Source: Malaya genurostris (lineage: Eukaryota > Arthropoda > Insecta > Diptera > Culicidae). Taken from it: DNA of 64,000 nucleotides. A program made the position numbers and the translations under genes. Position 1 is the stretch's first letter; each line of letters starts with the position of its first letter. Positions 1 to 12,491 of the stretch are shown here, in pieces. Location: NCBI RefSeq assembly GCF_030247185.1, contig NC_080571.1:145430964-145494963 (forward strand). Direction: 5' to 3'. Under the pieces are notes generated by a model. That model was not told the DNA's origin and did no database searches. It saw nothing but the letters and a program-made list of their open reading frames with translations.

Positions 1-267
1 TCCATTTTTGCGTTAACAAGCTCTTGACAGGACTCACAACACGGCAGTATATAAGAGTTTACGTCAATAACTCTTCTATCCTTTCTCCGCAGTGAACCCC
101 GCTGAATAGACACTCAAACACAGGTGGCATGTCCACATAACTGAGTAGACGGTGGTATATAAAGCACAAATTGCGCAAGTCATAGTGAATAATAAACAAA
201 AAGCAATACAGCTCTTGGCTCCTGTAAAGTTTTTCTGGCTACCTAGAGTTTCATTGATTCAAGACTT

Positions 268-445
268 CAGTCTTTTTCAAGGCTACATGAATCACTAACA
301 GTCCTTTTAAAGATTAACAATTAGTCAGCCTTTCTCAAGGCTATACAAAGAGTGATATTAGAGTGACTAAGAAATTAATCAGCCTTTTTTAAGGCTAGCT
401 ATTCAAAAAACTATTCTTCGAACTAATCAGTCTTTATCAAGATTT
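268..445 (+). repeat. Five near-palindromic 18-nt motifs in the LINE-J1 5' UTR
   Basis: Five copies of a motif of the form CAGyCTTTnnyAAGGCTA occur at 268-285, 299-316, 326-343, 380-397 and 428-445. The copy at 380-397 is nearly a perfect hairpin (AGCCTT paired with AAGGCT); the others pair partly. Several copies recur in the minus-strand relative at 45130-45195 and 47285-47395. Spacing is irregular (31, 27, 54 and 48 nt), so this is a repeated structural motif rather than a simple tandem array. Its role is unknown. Confidence 0.7.
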
Positions 446-520
446 TTCCAAACTAGGAGTCAAATTGAAGACTAATTTAGCCTAGTTAGTTTAATTTTAA
501 ATTTCATTCATTTCAAAAAT

Positions 521-1153
521 GCCTGCGTCCAACCGGAAAGGCAACAAGCCTAAAGCTAAAAATAGTTCAATACGGAATGAATCACAATCCGTTATTCAAC
601 ATTTTCGACTAACATTCACGATCTTATAGAATCTGAATGTAAAAATAAAAGACAACGGACGGATTTCACTTCCGTTGATTCTAAGCCGTCTAACAATATT
701 AACGAGATTCTTCCTGAATCCGATTGTAGCGACATAGAAGAAAATTCTTCAAAAATTCCCAAAATGGACCCTTGTCGTTCCGGGAAGAAACATCAATCTA
801 TGCCACCAGTGACGGTGATGATTTCCGACTTCAAAGCATTCCGTACTGAGCTTTCTACTTTTCTCCCGGAAGTAAAAGTCTCATTTCAAATCGGACAAAG
901 AGGAGAATGTCTAGTCTTGGTTGTCCGAGAAACTTCATAAATTTTATTCATATGATATAAAATCAGACAGACCCTTCAAGGCTGTCTTGATAGGCTTATC
1001 AAATGATCAAAGTACTGATGAAATTAAAAATGAACTAAAAGAATTACTTGATTTTGCCCCTTCCCAAGTAATACTTATAAAAAAAAGAGCGTATGGTACT
1101 TCACTGGAATTTCCCATGAACTTTACCTCATGGTTGATCATATTTCAACCTTA
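521..1153 (+). pseudogene. LINE-J1 ORF1 (nucleic-acid-binding protein) remnant
   Basis: The ATG at 521 opens with MPASNRKGNK, which also starts the ORF1 of the minus-strand copy at 45093, so this start is supported by two copies. The frame is broken near 590-610 and again near 910; the block at 921-1120 (FYSYDIKSDRPFKAVLIGL) matches the pre-zinc-knuckle domain of Jockey ORF1 proteins, as in J2 residues 120-180. The expected CCHC knuckles are missing, lost with the deletion that joins this block directly to RT sequence near 1150. In life the protein would bind LINE RNA and help target-primed reverse transcription. Confidence 0.75.
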
Positions 1154-3494
1154 GTGTTATCACACGATGACATTATTGAGACGAATTTTGATGAAATTAA
1201 ATCAATTATTAGGAAACTTAAAAACATGAAGGCTCCTTTTAATGATGGAAAAACGCTAAAGTAGTTCCTATCCTCAAACCTGATAAAAACCAAGCAGAAA
1301 AATCAAGTTATCGACCGATTAGCTTACTATCTTCTATTAGTAAACTTTTTGAGAAAATTATCTTGTTGAGAATGATGTCTCATATAAATAAGAATTCAAT
1401 TTTGTCGTGAATACGACTTATTTTACTATGGGGCGCCTTTTCAAAATTTACCCTCTGAGAGAGTGATAAGTTTTTGATCGTGAATATATCTTGTTGTATC
1501 TAACGAATCAACATATTTTTGCTACATGCCATCGGAAATATGATCACAATTTTATGATAAAATATTCAGTTGTGTGACATAATCTTAAATAATTCAAAAT
1601 TAAACTTTTCTGAAATGTTTGGCATGAACGAGTATCAAAGAGAATAATTTATAAGGCGCGTTTGCCTTTCTCGTATTTTTAAAGCTCATAGCTCAGTTAT
1701 CTGTGAAAGGATTTATATAATCTAACTACCAATAGAATCGAAATTCTTTAACTGAAGCGTGTAAAGAAAAAGCATTGAAGTATTTCAATAGTACACTATT
1801 GAAAAACCTGTCTCATTTGACCCATGTCAACACCAGCCAATCAGAACGCGTTCTGTGGAAGAGAACAAAAAATCTGCTGCTGTACAACAAATCGTTCGAT
1901 AAAAATGTTCCAAACAGTGTTTAATATCATAATGAGTTCCACAATTTGGTCCTTCTGAAAAGCAGGAATGAATCCCGTACAGCATCCGGATAGTTTCTAT
2001 CAATGAAATGCAAATCCGAAATGAAAAATCGAAATTAAAATTCTGTATGCGACTATTTTTATAGCCGTTAGGACCGCCCATTAATGAAAAAGCTACAAAC
2101 GAAATCAGGTATAAACAAGCCTCTCAACAAAAATTGAATCAGTTTGGATTCTATCGCCACTGCGAGCAGATGTATTTTGTGTCGTTTGCAATGCTAGTTT
2201 CGCCTCCGACAAGAGCAATTACGTCACAGCTGCCAGTCATTTGTTTGCATTGGTGAAAAAGCAACGGTGGAGAGCATTACACATAATCAGCCGTTCTAAT
2301 GGCTCTAAAAGTTTTCTAAAGAACTATTAGGATATGTTGTTCGCAAATCGAAGGAAAATATCCTCAGTTTAGTGCAAATCTAGAACAGTTTGGTTAGATT
2401 TGTGCACTTTTCGCTGTGTGAAATTCACAGTAATCTAGATTAAGTGAAGCCTTCTCTGTTTTTGCGAAAAATGTGGAAAAGGAGAATGTTTGCATAATTC
2501 ATACAATTGATCGACTAATTGATATTCGGAAGTGTTAAGGAACATGTCAGCTGTTTTCGTATTCACGACATCCAGTTATGTTTCCGACATTACCCACCCT
2601 CCTTTTTTTACCAGAGCAGTTTGAATTTCGTCATGAACACTCAACTAATCATCAACTTGTAAGAGTTAGGAATATGATAAAAGCAAATAAATCTTCTGGG
2701 TTATCCACTGGAGTTGCTCTTCTAGACATAGAAGAAACATTCGACAGTGTTTGGCACAAAGGTTTAATAGCAAAAATGTCTGATTTCCAGTTTCCTATTT
2801 ATTTGATCAAAATGATTCAAAATTATTTAATTGATCGTACTCTTCAGATTAGCTATCAGAATTGTAAATCTGAATTGCTACCCGTACGAGCCGGTGTTCC
2901 GCAGGGTTCGAGCGTAGCTCCAATCTTGTATAATATTTTCACTTCTAATCTTTCAAATCTACCCGTTGGTTGTCAGAAATCGCTATTCTGTGACGACACA
3001 AGCCAAGAGCTTCTTTTCTTATGCCAAACAATAATCACATTAACAAATTGAGTGGCTTGGAATTGACATGGTCTGATCAAGCTAAATACTTAGGTAAAAC
3101 GTATGACAAAAAACTCATTTTCAAGGATCACATTGAAGGAATCCAGGCAAAGTGTAATAAATATATTAAATGTTTAGATCCTCTTATAAACGGAAATTCT
3201 AAGCTCTGTCTAAAAAAAAACAAATTGTTAATTTATAAACAAATTTTCAGACCAGCCATGCTTTATGCAGTACCAATTTGGTCAAGTTGTTGCTCCACCA
3301 GGAAGAAAACGCTTCAAAGGATTCAGAATAAAATTCTGAAAATGATTTTGAAGCGTCCTTCCTGGTTTAGTACAAATGAGTTACACAGACTCACAAATAT
3401 AGAACCATTAGATGTAATGTTACATAATATTATAAGCAAATTCCGACAAAAATCGATGCAATTTTCAATTGAATCGATTCGCTCTCTGTATTAG
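1154..3494 (+). pseudogene. LINE-J1 ORF2 reverse transcriptase remnant, split by HINE-A
   Basis: Before HINE-A (about 1154-1402) the frames give RT blocks including ILKPDK and SYRPISLLSSISKLFEKI, typical of the RT fingers. After HINE-A (from 2609) the RT resumes with EQFEFR, LLDIEETFDSVWH, GVPQGSSVAPILYNIF and then FCDDT in place of the usual FADDT. A deletion follows, and a second frame (3021-3494) carries the thumb and C-terminal region ending in SIESIRSLY. There is no endonuclease domain. At least two deletions, one frameshift and the HINE insertion make it non-functional. Confidence 0.85.
1403..2608 (+). mobile_element. HINE-A: Helentron-like non-autonomous element
   Basis: It starts with the 14-nt motif TGTCGTGAATACGA (1403-1416) and carries its exact reverse complement at 2557-2570. 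About 10 nt later comes a short hairpin (about 2578-2590), then an ACCCACC stretch and a T-run. The LINE-J1 RT frame stops at 1402 and resumes at about 2609, so the segment is clearly an insertion, in a T-rich site. Subterminal inverted repeats, a 3' hairpin and T-T insertion are the known hallmarks of Helentron-associated elements (HINEs); no Rep/helicase is present. It contains no gene I recognise. Confidence 0.75.
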
Positions 3495-3614
3495 TTAGTA
3501 AGTTAGTATATAAGTTCCTTTTCCCCATTACACAATACAAGTAGGTTTAGAATTTTCCCTATACAAAAATTACAGAATTTCGGAAGCAAATGATGTCGCC
3601 ATGGTAACAACCAA

Positions 3615-4031
<417 letters not shown>

Positions 4032-4045
4032 GCTTCCCCCATAAG
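4032..4045 (-). other. gypsy-1 polypurine tract
   Basis: On the minus strand an ATGGGGGAAGC stretch directly precedes the 3' LTR; this is where plus-strand DNA synthesis would be primed. Confidence 0.8.
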
Positions 4046-5584
4046 TATTGCTCGTCCCGAGCAATTTCTTGTTTTTGTAAATTTCCAGTATTTGATGATG
4101 CCGATGGCCAAAAGTATGAGCGTGAGAATGATGACGGTGCCGAATGATATGGATCCGATTCGGTATTTGAACTCTATAGTTTTCATGAGTTGTCTGTTTT
4201 CTAAATGGATATTATGTAGTTCGGAAAGGTTTACGTGTCTTTCTACGTGCAACGTTCTGATTTTTGTAAGTTGCAGCGGAAGAATTGATGGTTGATCAAA
4301 CTGTAGTTCGTAATTCTCAAAAAGCTCATTATTGATGAATAACGAACAGTTGTGAAACGTAACTAGATGAATTCCTTTCAACGTTTCTGGTTGAATGCCG
4401 CAGGTGCTATTAATGATTACGTCTTGGTGAACGGTTTGCACTAATAGCGTTCCTGGAGCTATCGTTTTGGTATTCATTGATGGTGGTTTTTCTGATATCG
4501 GGCATTGCCCAGGTTGGCCTCTTAGTAGTGGAGCTTTGCATGCATTGTTGCTGATGTCCATTAGTTGACTCCTTTCACAGATCGTAATTTGGTTGGCTTC
4601 TCGACATTGTGCTGTAATAGCTAGTATCTGCTGTGGGTTTATCAAAACGGTGTTATGTGTCAGCTTCACTGAGTGGTTGTTACGGGATAACGGTTCAATA
4701 ATAACTTTCTCGTAGGATATCGGTTGTAGTCTGGGGATGTTTACACATATAATGATTGTTGAGCCTTTATGTAATGTAGTGGTCGTTAAGTAGTTGCTAG
4801 CGTCGTCAAAGTGTTGAATTTTCATGCCCTGCTCTATGAACTCTTGATCAATGATTTGTATTTCTTTTGGTGTAAGTAGAAATTTACTTATGATATTTAA
4901 TTTTGATAACATAATTGCATATTCTATTGCTTTTAGATTCTCTAGGAATGTGTCTAATTGAAAAGCTATCGATATTTTTTGGTTTTCTGACAGAATGTAA
5001 TCGTCGATTTTTAAAATTGAGTTCAACATGCTTTGGTGATTTCTGATTTCTCTGTTTACTAGGTTAAGCCTGTTTTCAAATTTGGAATTAATTTGGATTT
5101 GTCTATTGTTTTGTTTAACGATAGAATTACCAGTTTTTCGCAATTCATCTAAATTATTATTGATAATTTTCAGATCTTCTGCGTCGAAATTATGAACTTG
5201 ATTGTACTTCCTAATAAGTCGATAGACCTCCTGTATCTGTTTGATTGCAAATTTAGTGTGCTATAAATGAATTTTACTTCTCTGAGTTTCATTTCGAGAA
5301 TGTCTGATAAACTGCTTGATGAATTCTTAGTTTGATTAATTACATTTTCTAAAATAGATATTGAAATTTCAAGTTGTGAGAAATCGATCACATGCAATAA
5401 TCTGTCGTATCCTGCAATTACTCGTCCATCCCCCCTTTTAAGAAGCAACGCTCCTGCGTTGTTCGTAATGTCATGAATCTGGATGGATTGTGCATGGGAT
5501 GAAATGAGGATTGTGAAGGTGGTGTATAGGAATAGAATCCATTGTTCGCAAGCCATATTTTCTTTTCCTGAAATTAGATTTATG

Positions 5585-8500
5585 TTAGTTTGTTCTTTTA
5601 ATATTTTCTTTGTGTATTTCCCGCCCAGAGTCGTCTATCAGCAATCTACCTTGATTTTCAGCGACTATGACCGGTGAATACATAGGATATGTTTTTTTCT
5701 TTATTCCTTGCACTTTCTTGTATCTAGTTGAATTTTGTTGGAACTCAGGAATGCTTTCTTTGTTTTTATTGTGATAGCGTAAATTTTCTTGTTTTGATTT
5801 TTCATGGGCCAAAATGATCTCATCGTAAACTTTGTTTCTACTTTCTATTAGCATTTCCGTATCTAGAGGCCTTTCTTGGGAATCTTTCAGCCCATAAAAA
5901 GCTTCTCTAGGTTTCATTTTAATAGCGGAATGGATTGTGTTGTTATATTGTGTGCAAGCAATATAGAAGGTTTCTTTTAAGTTCAGTTCTTTAAATGTTG
6001 GTTTGATACAGCGAAAGATTTCTGCAATGGTGGAGTGAAATCTCTCGACAGTACCGTTACTCTCACTGTGGTTGGCAGGGGTGAAGAATACTTCGATATT
6101 GAGGTCATGAAGTAGTCCTCTAATTTCAATTGATCTCAAGGATGGTTCGTTGTCACAAACTATTTTCCGTGGTGTACCATGTATTTTTAAAAACTTAATC
6201 AATCCTTTTCTTACGTCTATAATGTTACGGGATTTAATGTGTGTCAACGATCCGAACCTTGAAAATTTGTCAATAGCTGAAAGGAAATATGTTTTCTCTG
6301 CAGTAAAGATATCTATGTGTACTATGTCTAGGGGTCTTTCCGGGTTAGGTGTACTGCCTATTTTTAAATTAAACGGGTGGCGATCATATTTATTTTTATT
6401 ACATGTTTCGCAAAGCTTGATATATTCTCGTATCTTCGCTTTCATCTTGGGGAAGAAAAATCTATTCGAGATTTGTTCGTTGTTTTTCCAGATGCCTCTA
6501 TGAGCACGTTCGTGCGTTTGCTCTATGATCAGGTTTTCTTCTTCTGGGGTTCTTAGGTCTATTAGCAACTTTTGTGTTAAATAAACTTTGAATTGATTTG
6601 CTCTATTAAAATGATTTTTATACACAGTCTGAATAAGGTTCATGAGGTTCTCTGGACAATAAATACAATTTGTCCGTTTTAAATCCATGTAATCCTTAAA
6701 CATGCTAAATATTATTGGTACTCCAAAGACACATCTCGTTATGGTTCTTCGATAGACCCTCGGAAAGATTTCTTCGTAATGATCGGGTTCGTCGGGTCCT
6801 ATTTTTAGAATAATTTGGTTGCTGAAGGCATTTAGCGGTTGTTCTGTACAACTTATAAACTCGGAATCATCCGTGTCGGCTGAATGAACGGTCATATTGG
6901 ATGATGCACTTTCATTATTATTAAGCTCATTTCGAATCCGGGAGAGGCTGTCAGCGACTACGTTTTGCTTACCCGGGCGGTAGCGTATTTCATAATCGAA
7001 TTCGCTCAGTGAAAGACGCCAATGGACAAGTCTATTGTTGGTGTCTTTCAAGTTGAGACCATATGTGAGTGGCTTGTGATCCGTGTACAGAGTGAATTTC
7101 CTTCCGTAGAGATACGGACGGAAATATTTGCAAGCCCAAACTACGGCTAAGAGCTCTTACTCTATAGCCGAGTATTTTTCTTCTGACTTGTTAAGGGTTC
7201 GGGAGGCAAAAGCTATTGGTTTATCGCTTCCGACAGTCCCTTGAGAGAGTACAGCGCCAATTGCAAAATTGCTGGCGTCCGTAGTCAAAATGAATTGTTT
7301 AGAAAAATCGGGATACTGTAAAATGTTACTTCCTGTTAGTATTGTTTTACAGTGTTCGAAGGCGTTAACAAATTCTTCTGAGTGAGAAATTGTTTCTCCT
7401 TTTCTTAGAGCATTAGTGAGTGGTTTCGCAATTTTTGCGAAGTCTCTAATGAATTTACGATAATACCCTAGAATTCCTAGGAAACCGCGCAACTCTTTTT
7501 CATTCGAAGGTAATGGCCATTCTTGAATGATTTTGATTTTGTCCGGATTCGGTTTGCAAACTTCCGGTGTGACAATGTGGCCTAAGAAAGCAACCTCTTT
7601 CTGTAAGAACTCACTCTTGTCCAATTGTACTTTGAGATTGTGTTTTTGCAAAGTTTTGAAAATTTTTGCTAAACTGTCCATGTGCTCTGTAAGGCTTGTG
7701 GAAAAGACAATGATGTCATCCATATACACTAGACAGATAACACCTATATGCTCGCGAAGAACATTGTCCATCACACGTTGAAAAGTTGATGGTGCGTTCT
7801 TTAACCCAAAGGGCATCCTTAAAAATTCATAGTGCCCATTTTCGACACTAAATGCTGTTTTTGGGATGTCTTTTTCTTCTACCTCTACCTGGTGAAACCC
7901 AGATGCGAGATCGAGCGTGGAAAAATACATACTCTTTCCTAGTTTGTCTAGGATATCAGTGATGTTCGGTATCGGATAACGATCATCAATCGTTTTCTCG
8001 TTTAGTTTGCGGTAGTCAATTACGAGTCGCCATTTTTGTTTGCCGGAGGCATCTAATTTTTTTGGTACTATCCATACCGGGGAAGTCCAAGGGCTATCCG
8101 AATGACGGATAATTCCTTGAACGAGTAGTTTTAAAATTTGTCTTTGAACCTCTTCACGGTGACAGTATGGGTACCTATAGGACTTGGCATGTACTGGTGC
8201 TTCATCCTTTGTTTTAATATTATGTTTTATTGCGCTCGTGAAAGAAAGTTTTGAGCCTTCCGTAAAGAAAATATTTTCGTGTTGAGAAATTAATTTAAGT
8301 AGTTTCCTTTTTTCATCATCATTAAGATGCTCTGTCCTAAGTTGATCGTATATAGATTTTGTTTGCTTAATCTTGGATTTGTTTGAATCTAACGTAATGG
8401 TTTCAAAGTTATTAATTTCTGGTTTGAGGATATCGTTGCTAATTGAGACGCTACATGGTTCAGAAGAATGATTCATAATAGGCATTATAACATGAGAGTC

Positions 8501-9010
8501 TACTGCTGAGTATAATCCAGAGTGAATTGTGACGTGTGAGTTAACTTCCAAGTCATTTTCTAAAAGAAATTCGCCTTTTACCTTTGTAGGAATTTTGGTA
8601 AATTTCGTTTCGTGTGCATTCAGATGTAGAGATATTCTATCAGGGTACTTACGTTTCATTTTGATTGTTCCTCGAGGGAATTGTAGTTCGTTGTTACTAG
8701 TAATAATATTTGCTTTGAGATTTTTGAGAGATTCATATCCTATTAGCCCATCAAAAAATGGGTGAAAATCAAAAATAAGGAATATTTGCTTTTTTGTATC
8801 AGGAATTGTATGGAAATGGTTCAATTCTATGAATTGGTTAACTGTATGTGTGCCTCTTACATTTCTTACGGTAGTGGGTGTTGTGTACCTGCAATTTTGT
8901 AAATTTACATGTTTTTCTGAAATATAGTTACGGTTGCTCCCAGAGTCGATTAAAAATTTAAGTTCACCTTTGTTTGTTGAAACGGTGATATGCGGAATAA
9001 AATTGTTCAT
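5585..9010 (-). pseudogene. pol: gypsy-1 pol (protease-RT-RNase H-integrase), one in-frame stop
   Basis: One reading frame of about 1,140 codons from ATG 9010 to 5585 is interrupted only by a TAA at 7157-7159; both halves are in the same frame. Domains in order: retropepsin with FLIDSGS (about residue 20), reverse transcriptase with LVYMDDI (near 7735), RNase H with TTDAS (near 7275) and TDHKPLT (near 7075), integrase HHCC zinc domain (about 6400-6520), and integrase catalytic residues in IDIF (about 6325), CDNEP (about 6150) and GTVERFH (about 6045). The stop falls in RNase H just after YSAIE. Reading through or repair of a single codon would be needed for function, so the copy appears inactive but young. 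Confidence 0.93.
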
Positions 9011-10365
9011 GTCTGGCTCGATGGACCGCCGGTCAGTTGAAAATTTAAATCATCGACTGGAGCTGTTTCGTTTGGTTTTGTTTCGGAATCGTTTTCTGCT
9101 ACCAGTTCGGGTGTATCAACGACGTGCTCGTTTGAATTGCTTTCTATAGGTTGATAATTGTTGCTTATTTCAGACTCGGGATAGTGATAATAATAATAAT
9201 CATAGTCGTCGTTGTAGTTATATGTATCATGCTCTATATGATAGTTGAGTCTGTTCATATAGTTCAATTTACTGGACCTGTTGGAGTGGTCGACTTCCAT
9301 CGGGACTTGTTTTGGTTGTGGTAAAAATCGCGGAGCAAACACATTTTGTATGGGACGTTGTTGTTGTGGCATGTTAAATGAATGCGGTATTGAATAGTGC
9401 TGTCTGGGGAAGTTGAACGGAGGCGGATTTGTAGGGTTCTTGGTTTGGTTATGGAAAGGGTTAAGGTGAAACGGATTCGGTTTGTGTGTATGAATTGGAT
9501 TTCCTTGAGCTGGGGTTAATGGCTTATATGGAAATCGTGGAAATGGTGCGCGATTTTGCATTGGATACTTTTGAACAGGGTGTTGAACTAGTTTATTTGG
9601 AATTGGAGGTGGTATTGTTAATTGGTTCTGCCTGTTTGGATTTCTTGCGTGGTGATAGTTTGCTTCTTCTAAACAAAGTCTTAGAGCGTCTTTTAGTGTT
9701 GACGGTGTTTGTGCTCGTATTATCGGTCCTAGGGGCTCTTTTAATCCTCCTAAGAAAACTTTAAGGCCCATATCCTGATATAGTTTGATTTTTGCTAACT
9801 TTACCTGTTCGTTTACCGTGTTCAGGTTAAGTAAATTGATTAGTAGTGAAATAATGTGGGAGACTTTTCCGTAAAAGTCTTCTACTCTCGTTGTTTGTTC
9901 GAGGCGATATAGGTCTCGGCTCAAACATACTTCGTCGCGCCTATCGCTATAATGCGTGATTAAATTATTTTTAATTTCGTTCCAATCGAGGTTTGTTCCG
10001 TATAGCTCTAGCACGCTATCGGCCTCGCCTTGGATTTTACTTCGAATAGCCTGCAACCAGACATTGTAGATTGCAGTTCCTCTAGCGTTGTCAATGATCG
10101 GTAGCAATTGATCTATTGACTTTAAAAATGTATGTAATTTTATGGGGTTGCCATCAAACGATGGTAAATCTTTGATAATTTGAGGCGTTTGGAGGGATTT
10201 TAATATTTCCTCTACACGCGGTACTTGGTTTTGCGCAGCAGCGCTCGCTTGAGCAGCGAGTACTGCTTCTGCAGCGCCGATTGCTTCCACTTGAAGCTGT
10301 GCGATTTGCTCGTCTTTTTCATTTAACAGACGACGCAGCTCGCCAATTTGGTTTTGGTATTCCAT
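9007..10365 (-). CDS. gag: gypsy-1 Gag polyprotein
   Basis: This is a 452-residue Gag frame from ATG 10365 to a TGA at 9009-9007. I chose 10365 because the codons upstream lack an ATG; an alternative reading from 10389 begins with GTG. The N-terminus is a short coiled coil with an Ala/Gln-rich stretch, followed by a capsid-like helical region (LPSFDGNP... about residues 70-290). The C-terminal third is Pro/Asn/His-rich with a Tyr-rich patch near 9190-9230. No CCHC zinc knuckle is present. The TGA stop overlaps the pol ATG in an ATGA tetranucleotide (9010-9007), pol lying in the -1 frame. The frame is intact. Confidence 0.9.
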   Translation of the reverse strand: MEYQNQIGELRRLLNEKDEQIAQLQVEAIGAAEAVLAAQASAAAQNQVPRVEEILKSLQTPQIIKDLPSFDGNPIKLHTFLKSIDQLLPIIDNARGTAIYNVWLQAIRSKIQGEADSVLELYGTNLDWNEIKNNLITHYSDRRDEVCLSRDLYRLEQTTRVEDFYGKVSHIISLLINLLNLNTVNEQVKLAKIKLYQDMGLKVFLGGLKEPLGPIIRAQTPSTLKDALRLCLEEANYHHARNPNRQNQLTIPPPIPNKLVQHPVQKYPMQNRAPFPRFPYKPLTPAQGNPIHTHKPNPFHLNPFHNQTKNPTNPPPFNFPRQHYSIPHSFNMPQQQRPIQNVFAPRFLPQPKQVPMEVDHSNRSSKLNYMNRLNYHIEHDTYNYNDDYDYYYYHYPESEISNNYQPIESNSNEHVVDTPELVAENDSETKPNETAPVDDLNFQLTGGPSSQT

Positions 10366-10630
10366 TGTAAAATTTATTAAATTATGCACTTTTTGTTTCT
10401 TAAATTATTCACTTTTGTTTCTTCAATTATTCACTTTTTAAATTATTTAAAGATATAAAAATGCAGACTTACCTTTGATTTCACGATGTTCGTTCGCGAT
10501 CTTAGATGAGTTCTGGATTGCGATATTCACTCGCGGATGGGATTTCTTGGTTCACGAATTTTCCCGGTTTTTAAACACAAATTCACAATATTCACTCGTG
10601 AATGCTCCGGTTTAAAAACTATTCGGTAAA

Positions 10631-10648
10631 ATCCGCACGACTGCGCCA
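10631..10648 (-). other. gypsy-1 primer binding site, tRNA-Ser type
   Basis: Directly after the 5' LTR the minus strand reads TGGCGCAGTCGTGCGG. The TGGCGCAGTCG core is the primer site I associate with tRNA-Ser in the 17.6/297/Tirant group, not the tRNA-Lys site of gypsy itself. The tRNA match is from memory and was not checked. Confidence 0.7.
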
Positions 10649-11028
<380 letters not shown>

Positions 11029-11296
11029 TGAAAAGTCACCACTTGTGGCTGAACACCCAATTTAAATCTTAATTATTTAATTTTAACTCATATTCCAATA
11101 AATAGTTATTAAAAAAACTAAAAGCTTTATGTTTTGATTAAAAAGCAAATTAAATAAACTCGCACACCGCGGCTCTTGGAGCAAATTATAAACGCGTCCG
11201 AACTGGTTGACGACAATGATACTATGAGTAATAAAGTAGTACTGATAATTACATTCCCACAAAACATTCTAGGTTGTACTTCACTGGATGGTAATA

Positions 11297-12163
11297 CAGA
11301 GTCCGCCATGTAACTTTTTTAAACATGCAATAAAACACAAACGGTTCATCCGATTTCAAAATTTATTTTTTTCATATTAAAGTACAATCCTTCCGGTTAA
11401 TTGTGGAATATAATTTCATTCAAATGGCTGCCTCGGCTGGTCTTGCAGTACGCCATACGGTCGGTCCAGTTTTTTAGTACATTTTCGATTGTAGCAGTTT
11501 TATTTCAGCTATGGCTGCACGAATGTTGTTCTTCAAGGCTTGAATTGTCTCTTGCTTGTCCACATAACACTAATCACAGCTCCGAGGCGGCCAAACGACA
11601 TACGAATTTCGACTGATAATTCGATCTTCGAAGACTGTGCGCAAAAGATTGATCGTAGCGTTGACTGTGTGGCACGGAGCGCCGTTTTGTTGGAACCAAA
11701 TGGTGTCCAAGTTTTTCTCTTCAAGTAACGAAAAGAACCTATCACTAATCATGGCGCGGTAGCGCTCGCCATTGACCGTGGCGGCGGATCCTGCCTCATT
11801 TTCGAAGAAAAATGGCCCAATGATGCCGCCAGACCAAAATCCGCACCAAACCGTCACTCTCTGAGGATGCATCGGCTTCTCCATGATTCCGTCCCCCAGA
11901 TGCGACAATTTCGCTTATTAACATACCCGCCGAGATGAAAATGTGCCTCATCCGAGAAGATGATTTTTTGGCACACATTCTGCAACATTACCATGATTTT
12001 CAAAGTAAAACTGCACTATTTTCACGCGTTCCTCAAGCGCATACACAACCATTTTCGCTCAGCAAAAGGATAAAACTAAGTTTCTGTCAAATCAGAAGTG
12101 ACATAAAGGTTACCAATGTCGAAATAACCGCTAGTTCAATAAAAGATTAGATGGCGGACCCTG
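11297..12163 (-). mobile_element. mariner-type transposon, internally deleted
   Basis: The ends are inverted repeats: CAGAGTCCGCCATGTAA on the left and, on the opposite strand at the right, CAGGGTCCGCCATCTAA. Each is flanked by TA (11295-11296 and 12164-12165), the Tc1/mariner target duplication. At 867 bp it is too short for a full mariner (usually about 1.3 kb). It sits inside gypsy-2 pol sequence, which continues on both sides. Confidence 0.88.
11470..12000 (-). pseudogene. mariner-family transposase remnant
   Basis: Minus-strand frames carry IFSDEAHFHLGGYV (first catalytic Asp block, near 11950-11990), HPQRVTVWCGFWSGGI, then WFQQNGAPCHT where the family has WFQQDGA: the second catalytic Asp is changed to Asn. 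VVWPPRSCD (about 11570-11600) holds the third acidic block. The frame shifts between the first block and the rest near 11905, and the N-terminal DNA-binding half is missing. It cannot be catalytically active. Confidence 0.88.
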
Positions 12164-12491
12164 TACACTGTCTTCTTTTATATTGCCGTATATTTGCCTG
12201 TATACTTCGCAACGTGGCGGTAAAAATAACGTATTTTCAGAATTATCTTCAATTTTAATTTCAATTGATCCATGTTTTGTAGCACATGTTAAAGTCCAAG
12301 TATCGTAGTCAATATTTCAATGGTATTTGGTGACAAAATCTCTACCTAATATACCGTCTGTTGGAATAGGAAATTCCTCATTTACTATTTGGAACGTATG
12401 TATTAAATATCAATTAACAGCTCTCTGTAGTCATAGAACCCTTAGTTTCTGTTATAATATTGTTGATGCCTGAGATCACGCATTTGTCGGT

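Larger units (their letters stand above)
1..3600 (+). mobile_element. LINE-J1: decayed Jockey-clade non-LTR retrotransposon
   Basis: This is a long 5' UTR, an ORF1 remnant and an ORF2 reverse-transcriptase remnant in the same orientation, followed by a short AT-rich 3' region. The 5' part matches the reverse complement of 45000-45210 and 47280-47480, so the family has at least two copies here. The endonuclease part of ORF2 is missing (deleted near 1150) and there is a further deletion after the catalytic Asp-Asp motif near 3010-3050. HINE-A interrupts it at 1403-2608. The left end is not seen and may lie outside the window. The Jockey-clade call rests on similarity of the ORF1 and RT blocks to those of the intact J2 element at 19671-23490. 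Confidence 0.8.

Noticed and set aside
1403..2608. HINE family interpreted as canonical Helitron
   Set aside because: The family lacks a CTRR end and a clear 5' TC start and instead has subterminal inverted motifs and T-rich insertion sites, which fits Helentron derivatives better.
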